From Brachyspira murdochii (GTDB lineage: Bacteria > Spirochaetota > JAAYUW01): a stretch of DNA of 35,704 nucleotides. This document shows positions 25,098 through 33,835 of the stretch, one piece after another. Positions within the stretch are counted from its first letter, which is position 1; every line of letters starts with the position of its first letter. Below the pieces are notes generated by a model. The model was not told the origin of the DNA and searched no databases. It saw only the letters and a program-made list of their open reading frames with translations. Both the position numbers and the translations under genes were made by a program. The stretch spans positions 129,430 through 165,133 of the forward strand of contig DYJT01000003.1 in the NCBI GenBank assembly GCA_020722965.1, given 5' to 3'.

Positions 25098-25666
25098 TTT
25101 ACGATGCTCCCGGCTTTAATAAAACCTTCAATTACGCTAAGTTGCCTGGAGGTCGCATTGCTTCCGAAAAATGTATCTTTTTTTACTACTACTCCACCAT
25201 TTATAACTGCAGCCGTTGATATATGGCAATTATCTTCAATTATAGCATCATGTTCAATTAAAGCCTTTGAATTAATTATACAATTCTTACCTATCTTAAC
25301 ATTCACATTGATAAGAGCATGATGCATTACAATCGTTCCCTCATCAATACTAGAATACTTTGAAACATACGAAAATGGAGATATAATAACAGGTAGATGA
25401 AAACCTATATTTTTTAAGATTTCAAATAACTTTTTTCTTAAAAGATTAGACTCAATATGTCCAATTGTAATAAAGGCATTTTTATATTCTTTAAAAAGTT
25501 CTGGTAAAGAATCGTCTGAAGCTATTATTTTATAACCTAAAACACTTTGACCTACTTTTTCTTTTATATCAACAATTCCAGCTATTTTATACAATTTCGT
25601 AGACTCTATAACATCTATTACCGATCTGCAATGACCACCGCCACCAATTAAAACAATAGGCTGCAT
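25094..25666 (-). CDS. legH: Sugar N-acetyltransferase, left-handed beta-helix (LegH/PglD/NeuD type)
   Basis: 190 residues: a small N-terminal Rossmann-like part ('PIVLIGGGGHCRSVIDVIES') and a C-terminal left-handed beta-helix of hexapeptide repeats ('VKIGKNCIINSKALIEHDA', 'IIEDNCHISTAAVINGGV'), as in PglD and NeuD. The H-D pair in 'IEHDAIIE' fits the catalytic histidine region of PglD. In this context it should acetylate the 4-amino group made by LegC, using acetyl-CoA; O-acetylation of the finished sugar (a NeuD role) is the alternative. It starts two bases after the legC stop with an AGGA site and overlaps legI by four. Confidence 0.82.
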   Translation of the reverse strand: MQPIVLIGGGGHCRSVIDVIESTKLYKIAGIVDIKEKVGQSVLGYKIIASDDSLPELFKEYKNAFITIGHIESNLLRKKLFEILKNIGFHLPVIISPFSYVSKYSSIDEGTIVMHHALINVNVKIGKNCIINSKALIEHDAIIEDNCHISTAAVINGGVVVKKDTFFGSNATSRQLSVIEGFIKAGSIVK

Positions 25667-25668
25667 GA

Positions 25669-26823
25669 CTAAATCCTAACACTGCTGGGAATATTAACTA
25701 TAACATCTTCTAAGTGTGTTGCGACAGGAATATCTTCGCAGTGGAAATTCTTATAAGGTGGCAATGTTGGTATTAATTTCCAGACCGGTCTTGTTTGAAC
25801 ACCATTATTATTGCTATACTCTAAAAATTGATCTCTTTCTTTTCTATCTTTTAACATTATGACATTTAACCAATAATTTGATTTACAATCCTTTGGCTCA
25901 TTAAAAAATCTAATATTTATGCTTTCAAAAAATCCTTTGTAGATATTAGCTGTTTCTCTTTTATTTTCTATAATCTTATCAAAATATTCCATTTGAGCAC
26001 AGCCAAGAGCAGCATTCACATTTGGCATTCTTAAATTATATCCAACCATATCATGATAAAATTCCCATGGATGTTTAATTTTTGCCGTAGTGCTTAGATG
26101 TCTTGCTTTTTCTATAAGAGTCTCATCATCTGAAATAATCATCCCTCCTCCACCTGTTGTTACTGGTTTATTACCATTAAAAGACAAAATGGAAGCTTTA
26201 CCAAATGTGCCAGTATGTTTTCCTTTATAATAACTACCAAGAGATTCTGCTGCATCTTCGATTAAAGGAATATTATAACTTTCACAAATGCTTTTAATCT
26301 GATCAACTTTGGAAGGATGACCAAAAGTATGCATTGGCATAACAGCAGCAATTCTCTTTCCAGACTTACGATTAACTATATTTTCTCCTTCTTTTTTAGC
26401 ATATTTACTTAAAAACTTATTTAATGAATCAGCTGACATACCAAGAGTTTCTTCATCTACATCTATAAAAACAGGTTCAGCCATTGCATGTCTAATACCT
26501 GCTGCGGTTGCAGCAAAAGTTAAGGCTTGAGTTATAATTTCTTCTCCAGGTTTAATACCAAGAGCTAATAACAGCATTTGAAGTGCTGCTGTTCCATTGA
26601 CAATTGCTGCTGCAAATTTTGCACCAGTTGTTTTTTTTATATGTTCTTCAAAATCAATTACATATTGCCCGACATAAGAGACAAAAGTCGTCTCTACACA
26701 ATTCGAAAGGTATTCTTTTTCTTTACCTAAAAATCTTGGGGCATGTAGGGGAACAGGATTGTCTTTTGGATATAATTTTTTTATGAATTGAATAATATCT
26801 TCAAAAGTTTTGTTATCGTTCAT
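25669..26823 (-). CDS. legC: PLP-dependent sugar aminotransferase LegC
   Basis: DegT/DnrJ/EryC1-family aminotransferase that puts the 4-amino group on the 4-keto sugar made by LegB. The 384 residues include 'PLHAPRFLGKEKEYLSNCVE' near the N-terminus and 'TTFVSYVGQYVIDFE', which are characteristic of the LegC subgroup; 'EDAAESLGSYYKGKHTGTFG' provides the PLP-binding aspartate region and 'LSFNGNKPVTTGGGG' carries the PLP lysine (about residue 221). Full-length and apparently intact, unlike the second DegT-family gene at 33836-34288. AAGGGG precedes the ATG. A 91-base gap to legB contains a direct repeat and may hold an internal promoter. Confidence 0.9.
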   Translation of the reverse strand: MNDNKTFEDIIQFIKKLYPKDNPVPLHAPRFLGKEKEYLSNCVETTFVSYVGQYVIDFEEHIKKTTGAKFAAAIVNGTAALQMLLLALGIKPGEEIITQALTFAATAAGIRHAMAEPVFIDVDEETLGMSADSLNKFLSKYAKKEGENIVNRKSGKRIAAVMPMHTFGHPSKVDQIKSICESYNIPLIEDAAESLGSYYKGKHTGTFGKASILSFNGNKPVTTGGGGMIISDDETLIEKARHLSTTAKIKHPWEFYHDMVGYNLRMPNVNAALGCAQMEYFDKIIENKRETANIYKGFFESINIRFFNEPKDCKSNYWLNVIMLKDRKERDQFLEYSNNNGVQTRPVWKLIPTLPPYKNFHCEDIPVATHLEDVIVNIPSSVRI

Positions 26824-26881
26824 TTTTTGCCCCTTTTTACTCTTTTAGCATCTATGTTTTTATGTTTTTTAATCTTTAACT

Positions 26882-26909
26882 ATATTTTATATAATCATAT
26901 TTTATATAA
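26882..26909. repeat. Direct repeat in the legB-legC gap
   Basis: ATATTTTATATAA occurs at 26882-26894 and again at 26897-26909, 15 bases apart. It lies between the legB stop and legC start. It could be part of an AT-rich internal promoter or a regulator site, or simply low-complexity sequence. Confidence 0.4.
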
Positions 26910-26914
26910 AAAAT

Positions 26915-27913
26915 TTAAGTATTATAAATATCGGATTTATAGGTTTTATAGTTTTCTGGTTTATTAAACCAATCTATTGTCTGCTCGAGTCCCTGTTTTA
27001 AATTATATTTTGGTTTCCAATCTGTTAATCTCATAATTTTTTCATTAGAACCCAATAGCCTCTCGACTTCACTTTTTTCAGGTCTTATGCGAATATCATC
27101 GCTAATAATTTTAGCTTCTGGGTTGATAATATCTATAATCTCTTTAGCAAGTTGTCCAATTGAAATTTCTTTTCCTGTAGCTATATTTATCTCTTCTCCT
27201 ATCGTATTATCGCTTTTGGCAATTTCTATAAATCCAGAAACTGTGTCTTTAACAAAATTAAAATCACGGGTTGGATGCAGGCTACCTAATTTTATTTCTT
27301 TGACACCATTTAATAATTGAGTAATAATTGTTGGAATAACTGCTCTTGCTGATTGTCTAGGACCATAGGTATTGAAGGGTCTTACAATCGTAACAGGTAA
27401 ATTATAGCTTCGGTAAAAAGATTCAGCAACTTTGTCTGCTCCGATTTTCGATGCACTATAAGGAGATTGACCTTGTAAAGGATGTGATTCATCTATTGGA
27501 ACATATTTAGCGGTTCCATATACTTCAGAAGTAGATGTTACCAATATTTTTTTTACATTATTTATTCTTGCTGCTTGAAGCAAATTTAAAGTGCCTTTTA
27601 CATTTGTTTCAAAAAAACTTTCTGGAGACTTATAGCTAAAAGGAATTGCTATCAATGCTGCCAGATGAAAAATTATATCTATATCCTTTGTAGCATCTAC
27701 TAAAAGATAGGGATCTCTTATATCTCCTGGAAAAACTTCTATTTTTGAAATTATCTCTTTGTCTAATGTATCTAACCAACCCCAGCTGTTAAAAGAATTA
27801 TAAAACACAAAAGCTCTAACTATCGAACCCTCTTTAACTAACTCTTCGGTAAGATGGCTTCCAATAAAACCATCTGCACCAGTTACCAAAACCTTTTTAC
27901 CTCTAAGTTCCAT
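26915..27913 (-). CDS. legB: GDP-GlcNAc 4,6-dehydratase LegB (SDR family)
   Basis: Extended short-chain dehydrogenase that makes the 4-keto-6-deoxy sugar at the start of the legionaminic acid route. The 332 residues show the NAD-binding 'GADGFIGSHL' (11-20), 'VFYNSFNSWGWLD' (typical of the LegB subgroup), 'TSTSEVYGTAKYVP' and the catalytic Y-x-x-x-K in 'SPYSASKIGAD', followed by 'VRPFNTYGPRQSARAVIPT'. Its place before legC, legH, legI, legG, ptmE and legF makes a GDP-linked substrate likely (inference from the Campylobacter pathway). The ribosome site (AAAGGA) is 12 bases from the ATG, so translation may be weaker than for its neighbours. A perfect palindrome lies 24 bases upstream. Confidence 0.9.
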   Translation of the reverse strand: MELRGKKVLVTGADGFIGSHLTEELVKEGSIVRAFVFYNSFNSWGWLDTLDKEIISKIEVFPGDIRDPYLLVDATKDIDIIFHLAALIAIPFSYKSPESFFETNVKGTLNLLQAARINNVKKILVTSTSEVYGTAKYVPIDESHPLQGQSPYSASKIGADKVAESFYRSYNLPVTIVRPFNTYGPRQSARAVIPTIITQLLNGVKEIKLGSLHPTRDFNFVKDTVSGFIEIAKSDNTIGEEINIATGKEISIGQLAKEIIDIINPEAKIISDDIRIRPEKSEVERLLGSNEKIMRLTDWKPKYNLKQGLEQTIDWFNKPENYKTYKSDIYNT

Positions 27914-27935
27914 TTTATTATTTATTCCTTTACTA

Positions 27936-27957
27936 TAAATTTGTTTCTACAAATTTA
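27936..27957. repeat. Perfect 9-bp inverted repeat upstream of legB
   Basis: TAAATTTGT and ACAAATTTA flank a four-base loop. It sits 23-44 bases before the legB start, next to a TATAGT box (27931-27936 region, minus strand). No T-run follows, so it is not a typical terminator. It could be an operator or an RNA hairpin affecting legB expression. Confidence 0.5.
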
Positions 27958-28007
27958 GTTAATCTGAATATTTAATCAGCATAAAAAAAGAATATTTTCT
28001 AGTTATT

Positions 28008-28445
28008 TTATTTATTACCTATAAACATTATTTTCTTTTTTGTAAACACAAATAACTTAGCACCTAAATAATTTAATATAAAACCAGCAAGTATTCCAAT
28101 AACCTGGGCTATTACTTTTAATGGGAGTTTGAAAAGTAGTAGAATAAGATTTAAGACTGCAAGGTTTATAGCCAGGCCAAATAAAGATACAGCAACAAAT
28201 TTTATATAAGATAAAAAAGTAATTTTATTATTTTTACTATATTCTTTGAAAGACCAAAAATGATTTATAATGTAATTCTGGGTAACAGCAATTGAAAAAG
28301 AAATTATTGCACCTATGTTTGTAGAAAGATTTAATCTATCACAAAGGATGTAAAAAATAAGAAGATTTGTAATTGTTCCCAAACCACCAGTAATTGAAAA
28401 CCGAATAAAATTTTTGTTTAACAATGATTTTAATCTGATACGCAT
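28008..28445 (-). CDS. GtrA-family membrane protein
   Basis: About 145 residues with four predicted membrane helices (near 13-35, 40-58, 78-100 and 108-130) and positive ends, matching the GtrA/DPMS-like family. In known systems GtrA proteins are thought to help move or present polyprenyl-linked sugars during glycan decoration; the exact role is uncertain. Typical phrases are 'FSITGGLGTITNLLIFYIL', 'QNYIINHFWSFKEY' and 'QVIGILAGFILNYLGAKLF'. I start at the ATG at 28445; a TTG three bases upstream is also possible. No clear ribosome site. It lies between a glycosyltransferase (46 bases) and legB (94 bases), in the same direction. Confidence 0.82.
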   Translation of the reverse strand: MRIRLKSLLNKNFIRFSITGGLGTITNLLIFYILCDRLNLSTNIGAIISFSIAVTQNYIINHFWSFKEYSKNNKITFLSYIKFVAVSLFGLAINLAVLNLILLLFKLPLKVIAQVIGILAGFILNYLGAKLFVFTKKKIMFIGNK

Positions 28446-28494
28446 CAATTTTTTTAATCTTTTTTATTATTTTATTAACATATTTATCATTTAA

Positions 28495-29760
28495 TTAACT
28501 TAACTGCTTATTAAAAATAATCTCAGAAAGTTTCCTTGATAAAATTCTCCTACTATATTTATTTATCTGTTCATCAATAAATTTGAAATTGCTATATAGT
28601 ATACCATTTTTTTTCATATTAATTAAATCTATTAATGTTTTTTTTATTTTTTCGATATCATTAAAATCAATTATTATCCCGCTATCGGTTTCTTTTAAAA
28701 TATCCGAAATCTCCGAATCTATAGGTCCTAAAGCTAATATTGGTTTTTTTAACCTTAAATATTCAAAAAATTTACCTGTTAATATCCTTTTCGCATTGAT
28801 TCCCGAACCCAAAATTAAAAGCAAAACATCATATTTTATCAATTGGGAAAAAAGTAAATTATGTGGTATTCGATTTTTTATATTGACAATATTTTTTAAT
28901 TTATATTTTTTGATCCCTTTTCTTATAAAGTAAGAATTATGACCAATAAAATCAACTTTAATATTTAAATGATTTTCATCAAGTAACAATCTTAGAGATT
29001 TAAAAAGAGAATCAGGCTTTTTTAATCCGTAAATTGAACCAGCATAGGCTATTTGAAATATGGAACTATTATTTTCGTAATCTTTAAAATTTAAATTTTT
29101 ATAATCAGACTCATCAAATCCATTGTAAATAATTTCAATTTTAGTAGATGAAAATGGATAAAATTTAATAAATGATTTTTTCATCTCTTTAGAAATCGAA
29201 ATTATTTTATCTGCAAGGTAAAAAACCTTTTTCTCTAAAGATTTCTCATAAATCTTTCTTAGTGGCATATATTTAATAAAAGGATTAGATGTCCATTCGT
29301 CTCTAAAATCCGCTATCCAAAAAATTTTTGGGAAAATACTTTTCAACCATATCCCTATTAAATGAGAGGAAAATGGTCCTCCAGTGGTAAAGATAGTATC
29401 TATATTTTCCTGTAAAATTAACTCTTTTGATCTTAAAAATGCCTTTTTTGCCCAATAAATAGATGGATCTGGCCAAAAAAAATTTCTGCTTAGAAAGGAT
29501 ATTATTTGATTAATTTTAAGAAACTTAAATCTTGGTATTAAATTGGGCATATAAAAAGCTGGAACTCTAATTATTTTAACATCTTTTGGTATATCATTTA
29601 AAAGGCTAAAATCCTTTGCACCATAAGTTTTTTCTTCACAGGTTAAAATTATAGGATTAACTTTAAATTCCTGTAAATATTTAACAAATTTAACACTCCT
29701 TATTGCCCCAATAATTCCTGTTGGAGGGAAATAGAAGGAGATAAATAAGATTTGTTTCAT
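28495..29760 (-). CDS. Glycosyltransferase, GT-B fold (GT4 family-like)
   Basis: 421 residues. The N-terminus 'ILFISFYFPPTGIIGAIRSV' with 'KFVKYL' is the usual start of GT4-type enzymes, with a glycine-containing acceptor loop. The C-terminal domain begins near 'IYNGFDESDY' and contains 'IAYAGSIYGLKKPDSLFKSL', 'VDFIGHNSYF', 'DVLLLILGSGINAKRILTGK' and 'FFEYLRLKKPILALG', where E-x7-E-like acidic positions bind the donor. No membrane helix, so it is probably a peripheral cytoplasmic enzyme working on an undecaprenyl-linked acceptor. Sugar specificity cannot be read from the sequence. It starts 20 bases after the CapD-like gene. Confidence 0.8.
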   Translation of the reverse strand: MKQILFISFYFPPTGIIGAIRSVKFVKYLQEFKVNPIILTCEEKTYGAKDFSLLNDIPKDVKIIRVPAFYMPNLIPRFKFLKINQIISFLSRNFFWPDPSIYWAKKAFLRSKELILQENIDTIFTTGGPFSSHLIGIWLKSIFPKIFWIADFRDEWTSNPFIKYMPLRKIYEKSLEKKVFYLADKIISISKEMKKSFIKFYPFSSTKIEIIYNGFDESDYKNLNFKDYENNSSIFQIAYAGSIYGLKKPDSLFKSLRLLLDENHLNIKVDFIGHNSYFIRKGIKKYKLKNIVNIKNRIPHNLLFSQLIKYDVLLLILGSGINAKRILTGKFFEYLRLKKPILALGPIDSEISDILKETDSGIIIDFNDIEKIKKTLIDLINMKKNGILYSNFKFIDEQINKYSRRILSRKLSEIIFNKQLS

Positions 29761-29780
29761 AAATTTTAAACTCTTTAATA

Positions 29781-31697
29781 TTAACTTATAAATTTGTTAT
29801 TTTCTATATTACTAATCTTTTGCTCACTTTTTGAGTACTCTATAACAACATCACCAAGCCATTGTCTTATTTCTTTTCTAGAAAGTTTAAATAAATCATC
29901 GGGATCTGTATTTAAGATTATTTTTATTGAATCTTCGGGAATAATTATATTTTCGGGATTTATCTGAAAAATCTTTTTGTTTAAAGTTTTCATCATGGTT
30001 TCATTTGCTAAAAATAATTCTTCATATAATTTTTCTCCTGGCCTTAAACCTGTAAACTCTATCTTTATATCCTTTTGTGGTTCAAGCCCAAAAAACCTAA
30101 CGAGATTATTTGCTATGTCTAAGATTTTGTATTGTTTACCCATGTCAAGAACGAAGATATCTCCACCTCTGGAATAAGCTGCTGCATTAAGCATCAATGT
30201 GGCAGCCTCTGGAATAGTCATAAAATACCTTTTAATCTCAGGATGAGTGATAGTTATTGGACCACCAGATTGAATCTGTTCAATAAAAAGGGGTATTACA
30301 GAACCTCTACTTCCTATGACATTTCCAAATCTAACAATCGAAGTTGAAAGATTGTATTTATTAAAATAATTTAATGTCAAAATTTCAGCCGCCCTTTTAG
30401 TAGCTCCCATAATATTTACTGGATTAACAGCTTTGTCGGTAGAAACTAAAATAAATTTCTTTACCTTATATTTAACAGATAAATCAAGTATATTCTTGGT
30501 TCCATAAATATTATTAGCAATCGCCTCTGCTTCATTATATTCCATCAATGGAACATGTTTATGCGCTGCTGCGTGAAAAACAATATCTGGTTTATAATCC
30601 ATAAATATAGAATCTAGCAGTGGTAAATTTTTTATATTTGCTATTTTGTAGATAATTTTTTTATTTATAACATTTTTTTCACCATATTTTTCTAATTCTT
30701 TAATCAATTTATATATGGAATATTCACCTCTTCCAATAGCTATCAACTGATCTATATCGTATTTTAATAGTTGTTTACATATTTCACTGCCTATGCTTCC
30801 ACCAGCACCTGTTACCAAAATTCTTTGCCCATTAAAAAGTTCTGAAATAGCCTTTATATCTATTGAAATTTCCTCCCTTCCTATAAGATCTTCTACCGAA
30901 ATATCTCTAAGTGAATTAAGTAAAGGGCGATTGGTTGTTAATTCAAAAACCGAAGGTATTATTTTTACGCTTATGTCAGGGTAAACTTTTCTTATGGTAG
31001 AAGAAATTTTACCGATCTGTTCTGATGTTGCAGATGGTATTGCAATATATATTAAGTTGACTACATTATCGTCAATAACCTGCTTTAATCTATTTAATCC
31101 ACCAAATATTTTCTTCCCATTCAAAAGTTTACCTTTTTTCGATTTATCATCATCTAAAAATCCTATAACAGAATCTTCTTCACCTCTTTTTATAATCTCC
31201 GCAATCAGGTTTCTGCCTGCTTCACCTGCACCTATTATTAAAATCTTTTTTAATTCTTTATCCTTAGGTTTTTTAAATTCTCCATTTCTTCTTGAAAAAT
31301 AATCTCTATATATTGCTCTTATGAATATAGTTCCGCTTATAACAAAGAAAAAATTTATTATTGCCATAAGCCTTGAAGTCGATTTATTTAAAGCAAAAAG
31401 ATAGAAAAAATAAAAGATAGCAGCAATAAAATTACTCAAAACTAACCTATAAACATCATTTATATTCGAATATGCCCAGATAATCCTGTAAATTTTCATC
31501 ATAAAAAAAACTAATATATAAAAGAGTAGTTGAACACTTATATCTTTTATTCTGAAATGAGCTGCATTTTTAGTAAGATCAGGATAGAATCTAAGAAAAT
31601 AAGCGACAAGATAAGAACCTACGATTAGAATAATATCAAAAACAAGAAAAAAATTATTACTTATATTAAACTTTTTTTTATTATTTGTTTCAGTCAT
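29781..31697 (-). CDS. Membrane-bound nucleotide-sugar 4,6-dehydratase, CapD/WbpM/PglF type
   Basis: Full-length (638 residues) form of the family. Four N-terminal membrane helices (about 15-130), a first Rossmann part with 'LIIGAGEAGRNLIAEI' (about 153-168), and the catalytic SDR domain with 'VTGAGGSIGSEICKQL' (about 293-308), 'FHAAAHKHVPLMEYN' and 'STDKAVNPVNIMGATKRAAE', where a methionine replaces the usual tyrosine of the SDR Y-x-x-x-K, as in WbpM and PglF. The reaction would be UDP-GlcNAc to UDP-4-keto-6-deoxy-GlcNAc, the source of QuiNAc, FucNAc or bacillosamine. It follows the PglC-like transferase by 12 bases, as often seen, and AGAAGGA precedes its ATG. The final sugar cannot be told because no intact partner aminotransferase or reductase is beside it. 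Confidence 0.9.
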   Translation of the reverse strand: MTETNNKKKFNISNNFFLVFDIILIVGSYLVAYFLRFYPDLTKNAAHFRIKDISVQLLFYILVFFMMKIYRIIWAYSNINDVYRLVLSNFIAAIFYFFYLFALNKSTSRLMAIINFFFVISGTIFIRAIYRDYFSRRNGEFKKPKDKELKKILIIGAGEAGRNLIAEIIKRGEEDSVIGFLDDDKSKKGKLLNGKKIFGGLNRLKQVIDDNVVNLIYIAIPSATSEQIGKISSTIRKVYPDISVKIIPSVFELTTNRPLLNSLRDISVEDLIGREEISIDIKAISELFNGQRILVTGAGGSIGSEICKQLLKYDIDQLIAIGRGEYSIYKLIKELEKYGEKNVINKKIIYKIANIKNLPLLDSIFMDYKPDIVFHAAAHKHVPLMEYNEAEAIANNIYGTKNILDLSVKYKVKKFILVSTDKAVNPVNIMGATKRAAEILTLNYFNKYNLSTSIVRFGNVIGSRGSVIPLFIEQIQSGGPITITHPEIKRYFMTIPEAATLMLNAAAYSRGGDIFVLDMGKQYKILDIANNLVRFFGLEPQKDIKIEFTGLRPGEKLYEELFLANETMMKTLNKKIFQINPENIIIPEDSIKIILNTDPDDLFKLSRKEIRQWLGDVVIEYSKSEQKISNIENNKFIS

Positions 31698-31709
31698 AAA
31701 AATCCTTCT

Positions 31710-32303
31710 CTATTTAAATAGCACGGCATATATAGTTTTCAAAAGAATTGTTAAATCCATAAACATATTATTATTATCCGCATAATCTTTAGCTAAAATT
31801 AACTTTTTAGGCAAAAGTTCATTTATATATAGATCTTCATGGTTTTCCTTGTTTGCCAAAATCTTTTCTTCATATCTATATTGCAAAGAAGCATTATCTG
31901 TAATTCCAGGTTTTACTTTTGATAATATATATTCAAATTCAGGTTTATAAAATCTTGCATATCTTTCTACTTCTGGTCTTGGTCCAACAAGACTCATATC
32001 ACCTTTTAAGACATTGAAAAATTGTGGTAATTCATCGAGTTTTGTCCTTCTTAAAAATCTTCCAACCTTTGTGATTCTTGGATCATGTCCAGCAGTAACT
32101 AAAGCACCTTTTTTATCTGCATCTTTAACCATGGTACGAAATTTATACATTGTAAATTCTTTATAATCTTTCCCAAGCCTTTTCTGAGAGTAAAATATCG
32201 GTAAACCTGAATCAAAAAAAATCGCAAGACTTATGATTATAATTAGTGGAGAGAAAATAATTAAGGCTAAAAAGGAAGCAAAAATATCAATTAATCGTTT
32301 CAT
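31710..32303 (-). CDS. Polyprenyl-phosphate sugar-phosphate transferase, small PglC-like form
   Basis: Initiates glycan assembly by moving a sugar phosphate from its UDP-sugar to undecaprenyl phosphate at the inner membrane face. At 197 residues it is the minimal PglC form, lacking the extra membrane domains of WcaJ/WbaP. One hydrophobic re-entrant helix (about 5-30) is followed by 'FYSQKRLGKDYKEFTMYKF', 'KFRTMVKDAD', 'DELPQFFNVLKGDMSLVGPR' and 'PGITDNASLQYRY'. The acidic pair and the P-R-P motif of the active site are present. Its neighbours suggest a 6-deoxy-amino sugar (CapD product) as the first sugar. The 5' end overlaps the Wzy-like gene by 17 bases. Confidence 0.92.
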   Translation of the reverse strand: MKRLIDIFASFLALIIFSPLIIIISLAIFFDSGLPIFYSQKRLGKDYKEFTMYKFRTMVKDADKKGALVTAGHDPRITKVGRFLRRTKLDELPQFFNVLKGDMSLVGPRPEVERYARFYKPEFEYILSKVKPGITDNASLQYRYEEKILANKENHEDLYINELLPKKLILAKDYADNNNMFMDLTILLKTIYAVLFK

Positions 32304-33807
32304 GATTTATCAATTCCCTTTTTTCCATAAAACTTTTACTGTTAGAAGCAGTTAAAAAAGTAATATAACACAGGTAAATCCAGACAACAGGTCTTGTTAA
32401 CAAAGAAGAAACACTTATTGATGCGACTACAAAACCAATCAAAGAAGAAAAAGATAGGATATAAAGTCCTACATTTTTTATTTCTTTGTTATCTGAAAAT
32501 ATTTTTTTTACTAATTTAACTAAAAGAAAAAAATAAAAAATTACAAATAATAAAAATAATATTATTCCATATTCCACAAATAATTCCATCCAAAAATTAT
32601 GAAGATTTGTAATGTTTTTTGTATAATAATATTTATTTGAATATGTTTTCATCAATATTTCACTTGTTCCAGGTCCGCTTCCTAGAAAATAAGTATCTTT
32701 TAAGATTATAAAACCATTTAATATCAATCTGATTCTTATAGTGTCTGAGTAAATATCTTTAATTTGTTTGTTTAAAGATAATCTCAAAATATTAGATAAA
32801 ATTTTTATTTGTTTTCCAAAAAAGTTTGATTTCATTTCTACTATTTTTAACGATAGAATAGTCAATATAATAAATAAAGCAAAAAATATAACTAAAAACA
32901 TATTTTTTCTTGATTTATTATTTATTTTTTTAATAAGCAAATTTATTAAATAAATTATAAAAATAATACAGGAGATAATTAAATTGATAATTAATCCTAT
33001 TAAATTTGCTCTTGAACCAGTTTTATAAATTATGAAAAGAAAAAATACTATCGAGAATATTGATAACAAAGAAGATATTATGGTTTTTTTTATTTTTATA
33101 TTTATATAGGCAATCAGGAAAAAAGAACTAATATATAAGAAAGTAGCAAAATCATTTATATTCCAGCAAGTTCCATTTGGTATAGAAAAAATACCTTGTT
33201 TACCTAACCTTGAAAAAGAATATTGTACAGGGAAAAAGATTTCAAGAATCGAAACTAAAAATAGGAATATTGCTAAATAAAATAAAGAAAGACTTACTTT
33301 ATTCATATTTTCAGTAAGTTTGATATAAATAAACAAAATAAATATTATATTTGCATAAATAATAAATTGCAATTTATGTATTGCTTCCAATTTGTATTTT
33401 GACCAAAAAATAGCAATAAATGAATATATCAACCAAATTATCAAAAAAAGAAACAATAAAAAAGTAGTTTTAAGTTTTTTAATATAAATAAAATATGATT
33501 TTAAATCTTCTTCTTTTTTAATAAAAATAATAATAAGAAATAAAATCGATAGGATAATAAAATAATCAAAAAGATTGTTTAAGAATAAAAACTCTGTAAA
33601 ATAAATGAAAATAAGAAGAGTAAAAAGGTTTACGACAAGATATTTTAATTTAAACCTTTTATTGTTCAAAAATTCTAACAATAAGAATATTAGAAATATC
33701 AAAATATTAAAAATTCTTGTTAAGTTTAAATTTAATATGTTGAAAAGATTTAAAATTGAAATTATTGAAAATAAAACTAGTACTATTAATAATTTTATAT
33801 TATTCAC
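32287..33807 (-). CDS. O-antigen polymerase/ligase-like membrane protein (Wzy/WaaL)
   Basis: 506 residues, almost all hydrophobic, with about 11-13 membrane helices and a longer periplasmic loop near 345-400 holding 'RIRLILNGFIILKD', 'LGSGPGTSE' and 'NLHNFWMELFVEYG', the H-N-x-x-[ML]-E type pattern usual in Wzy_C/WaaL proteins. It would either polymerise lipid-linked repeat units or ligate glycan to its carrier in the periplasm; sequence alone does not separate the two. The start is GTG (33807) after a weak GAG site. This is the most AT-rich gene of the window (about 20% GC in sampled lines), typical of wzy genes. Confidence 0.8.
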   Translation of the reverse strand: MNNIKLLIVLVLFSIISILNLFNILNLNLTRIFNILIFLIFLLLEFLNNKRFKLKYLVVNLFTLLIFIYFTEFLFLNNLFDYFIILSILFLIIIFIKKEEDLKSYFIYIKKLKTTFLLFLFLIIWLIYSFIAIFWSKYKLEAIHKLQFIIYANIIFILFIYIKLTENMNKVSLSLFYLAIFLFLVSILEIFFPVQYSFSRLGKQGIFSIPNGTCWNINDFATFLYISSFFLIAYINIKIKKTIISSLLSIFSIVFFLFIIYKTGSRANLIGLIINLIISCIIFIIYLINLLIKKINNKSRKNMFLVIFFALFIILTILSLKIVEMKSNFFGKQIKILSNILRLSLNKQIKDIYSDTIRIRLILNGFIILKDTYFLGSGPGTSEILMKTYSNKYYYTKNITNLHNFWMELFVEYGIILFLLFVIFYFFLLVKLVKKIFSDNKEIKNVGLYILSFSSLIGFVVASISVSSLLTRPVVWIYLCYITFLTASNSKSFMEKRELINHETIN

Positions 33808-33835
33808 TATAATAACTCATTTTTAAAATATTTTC

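Noticed and set aside
30994-31302. 102-codon plus-strand frame opposite the CapD-like gene
   Set aside because: Antisense shadow of the conserved Rossmann region; no start signals.
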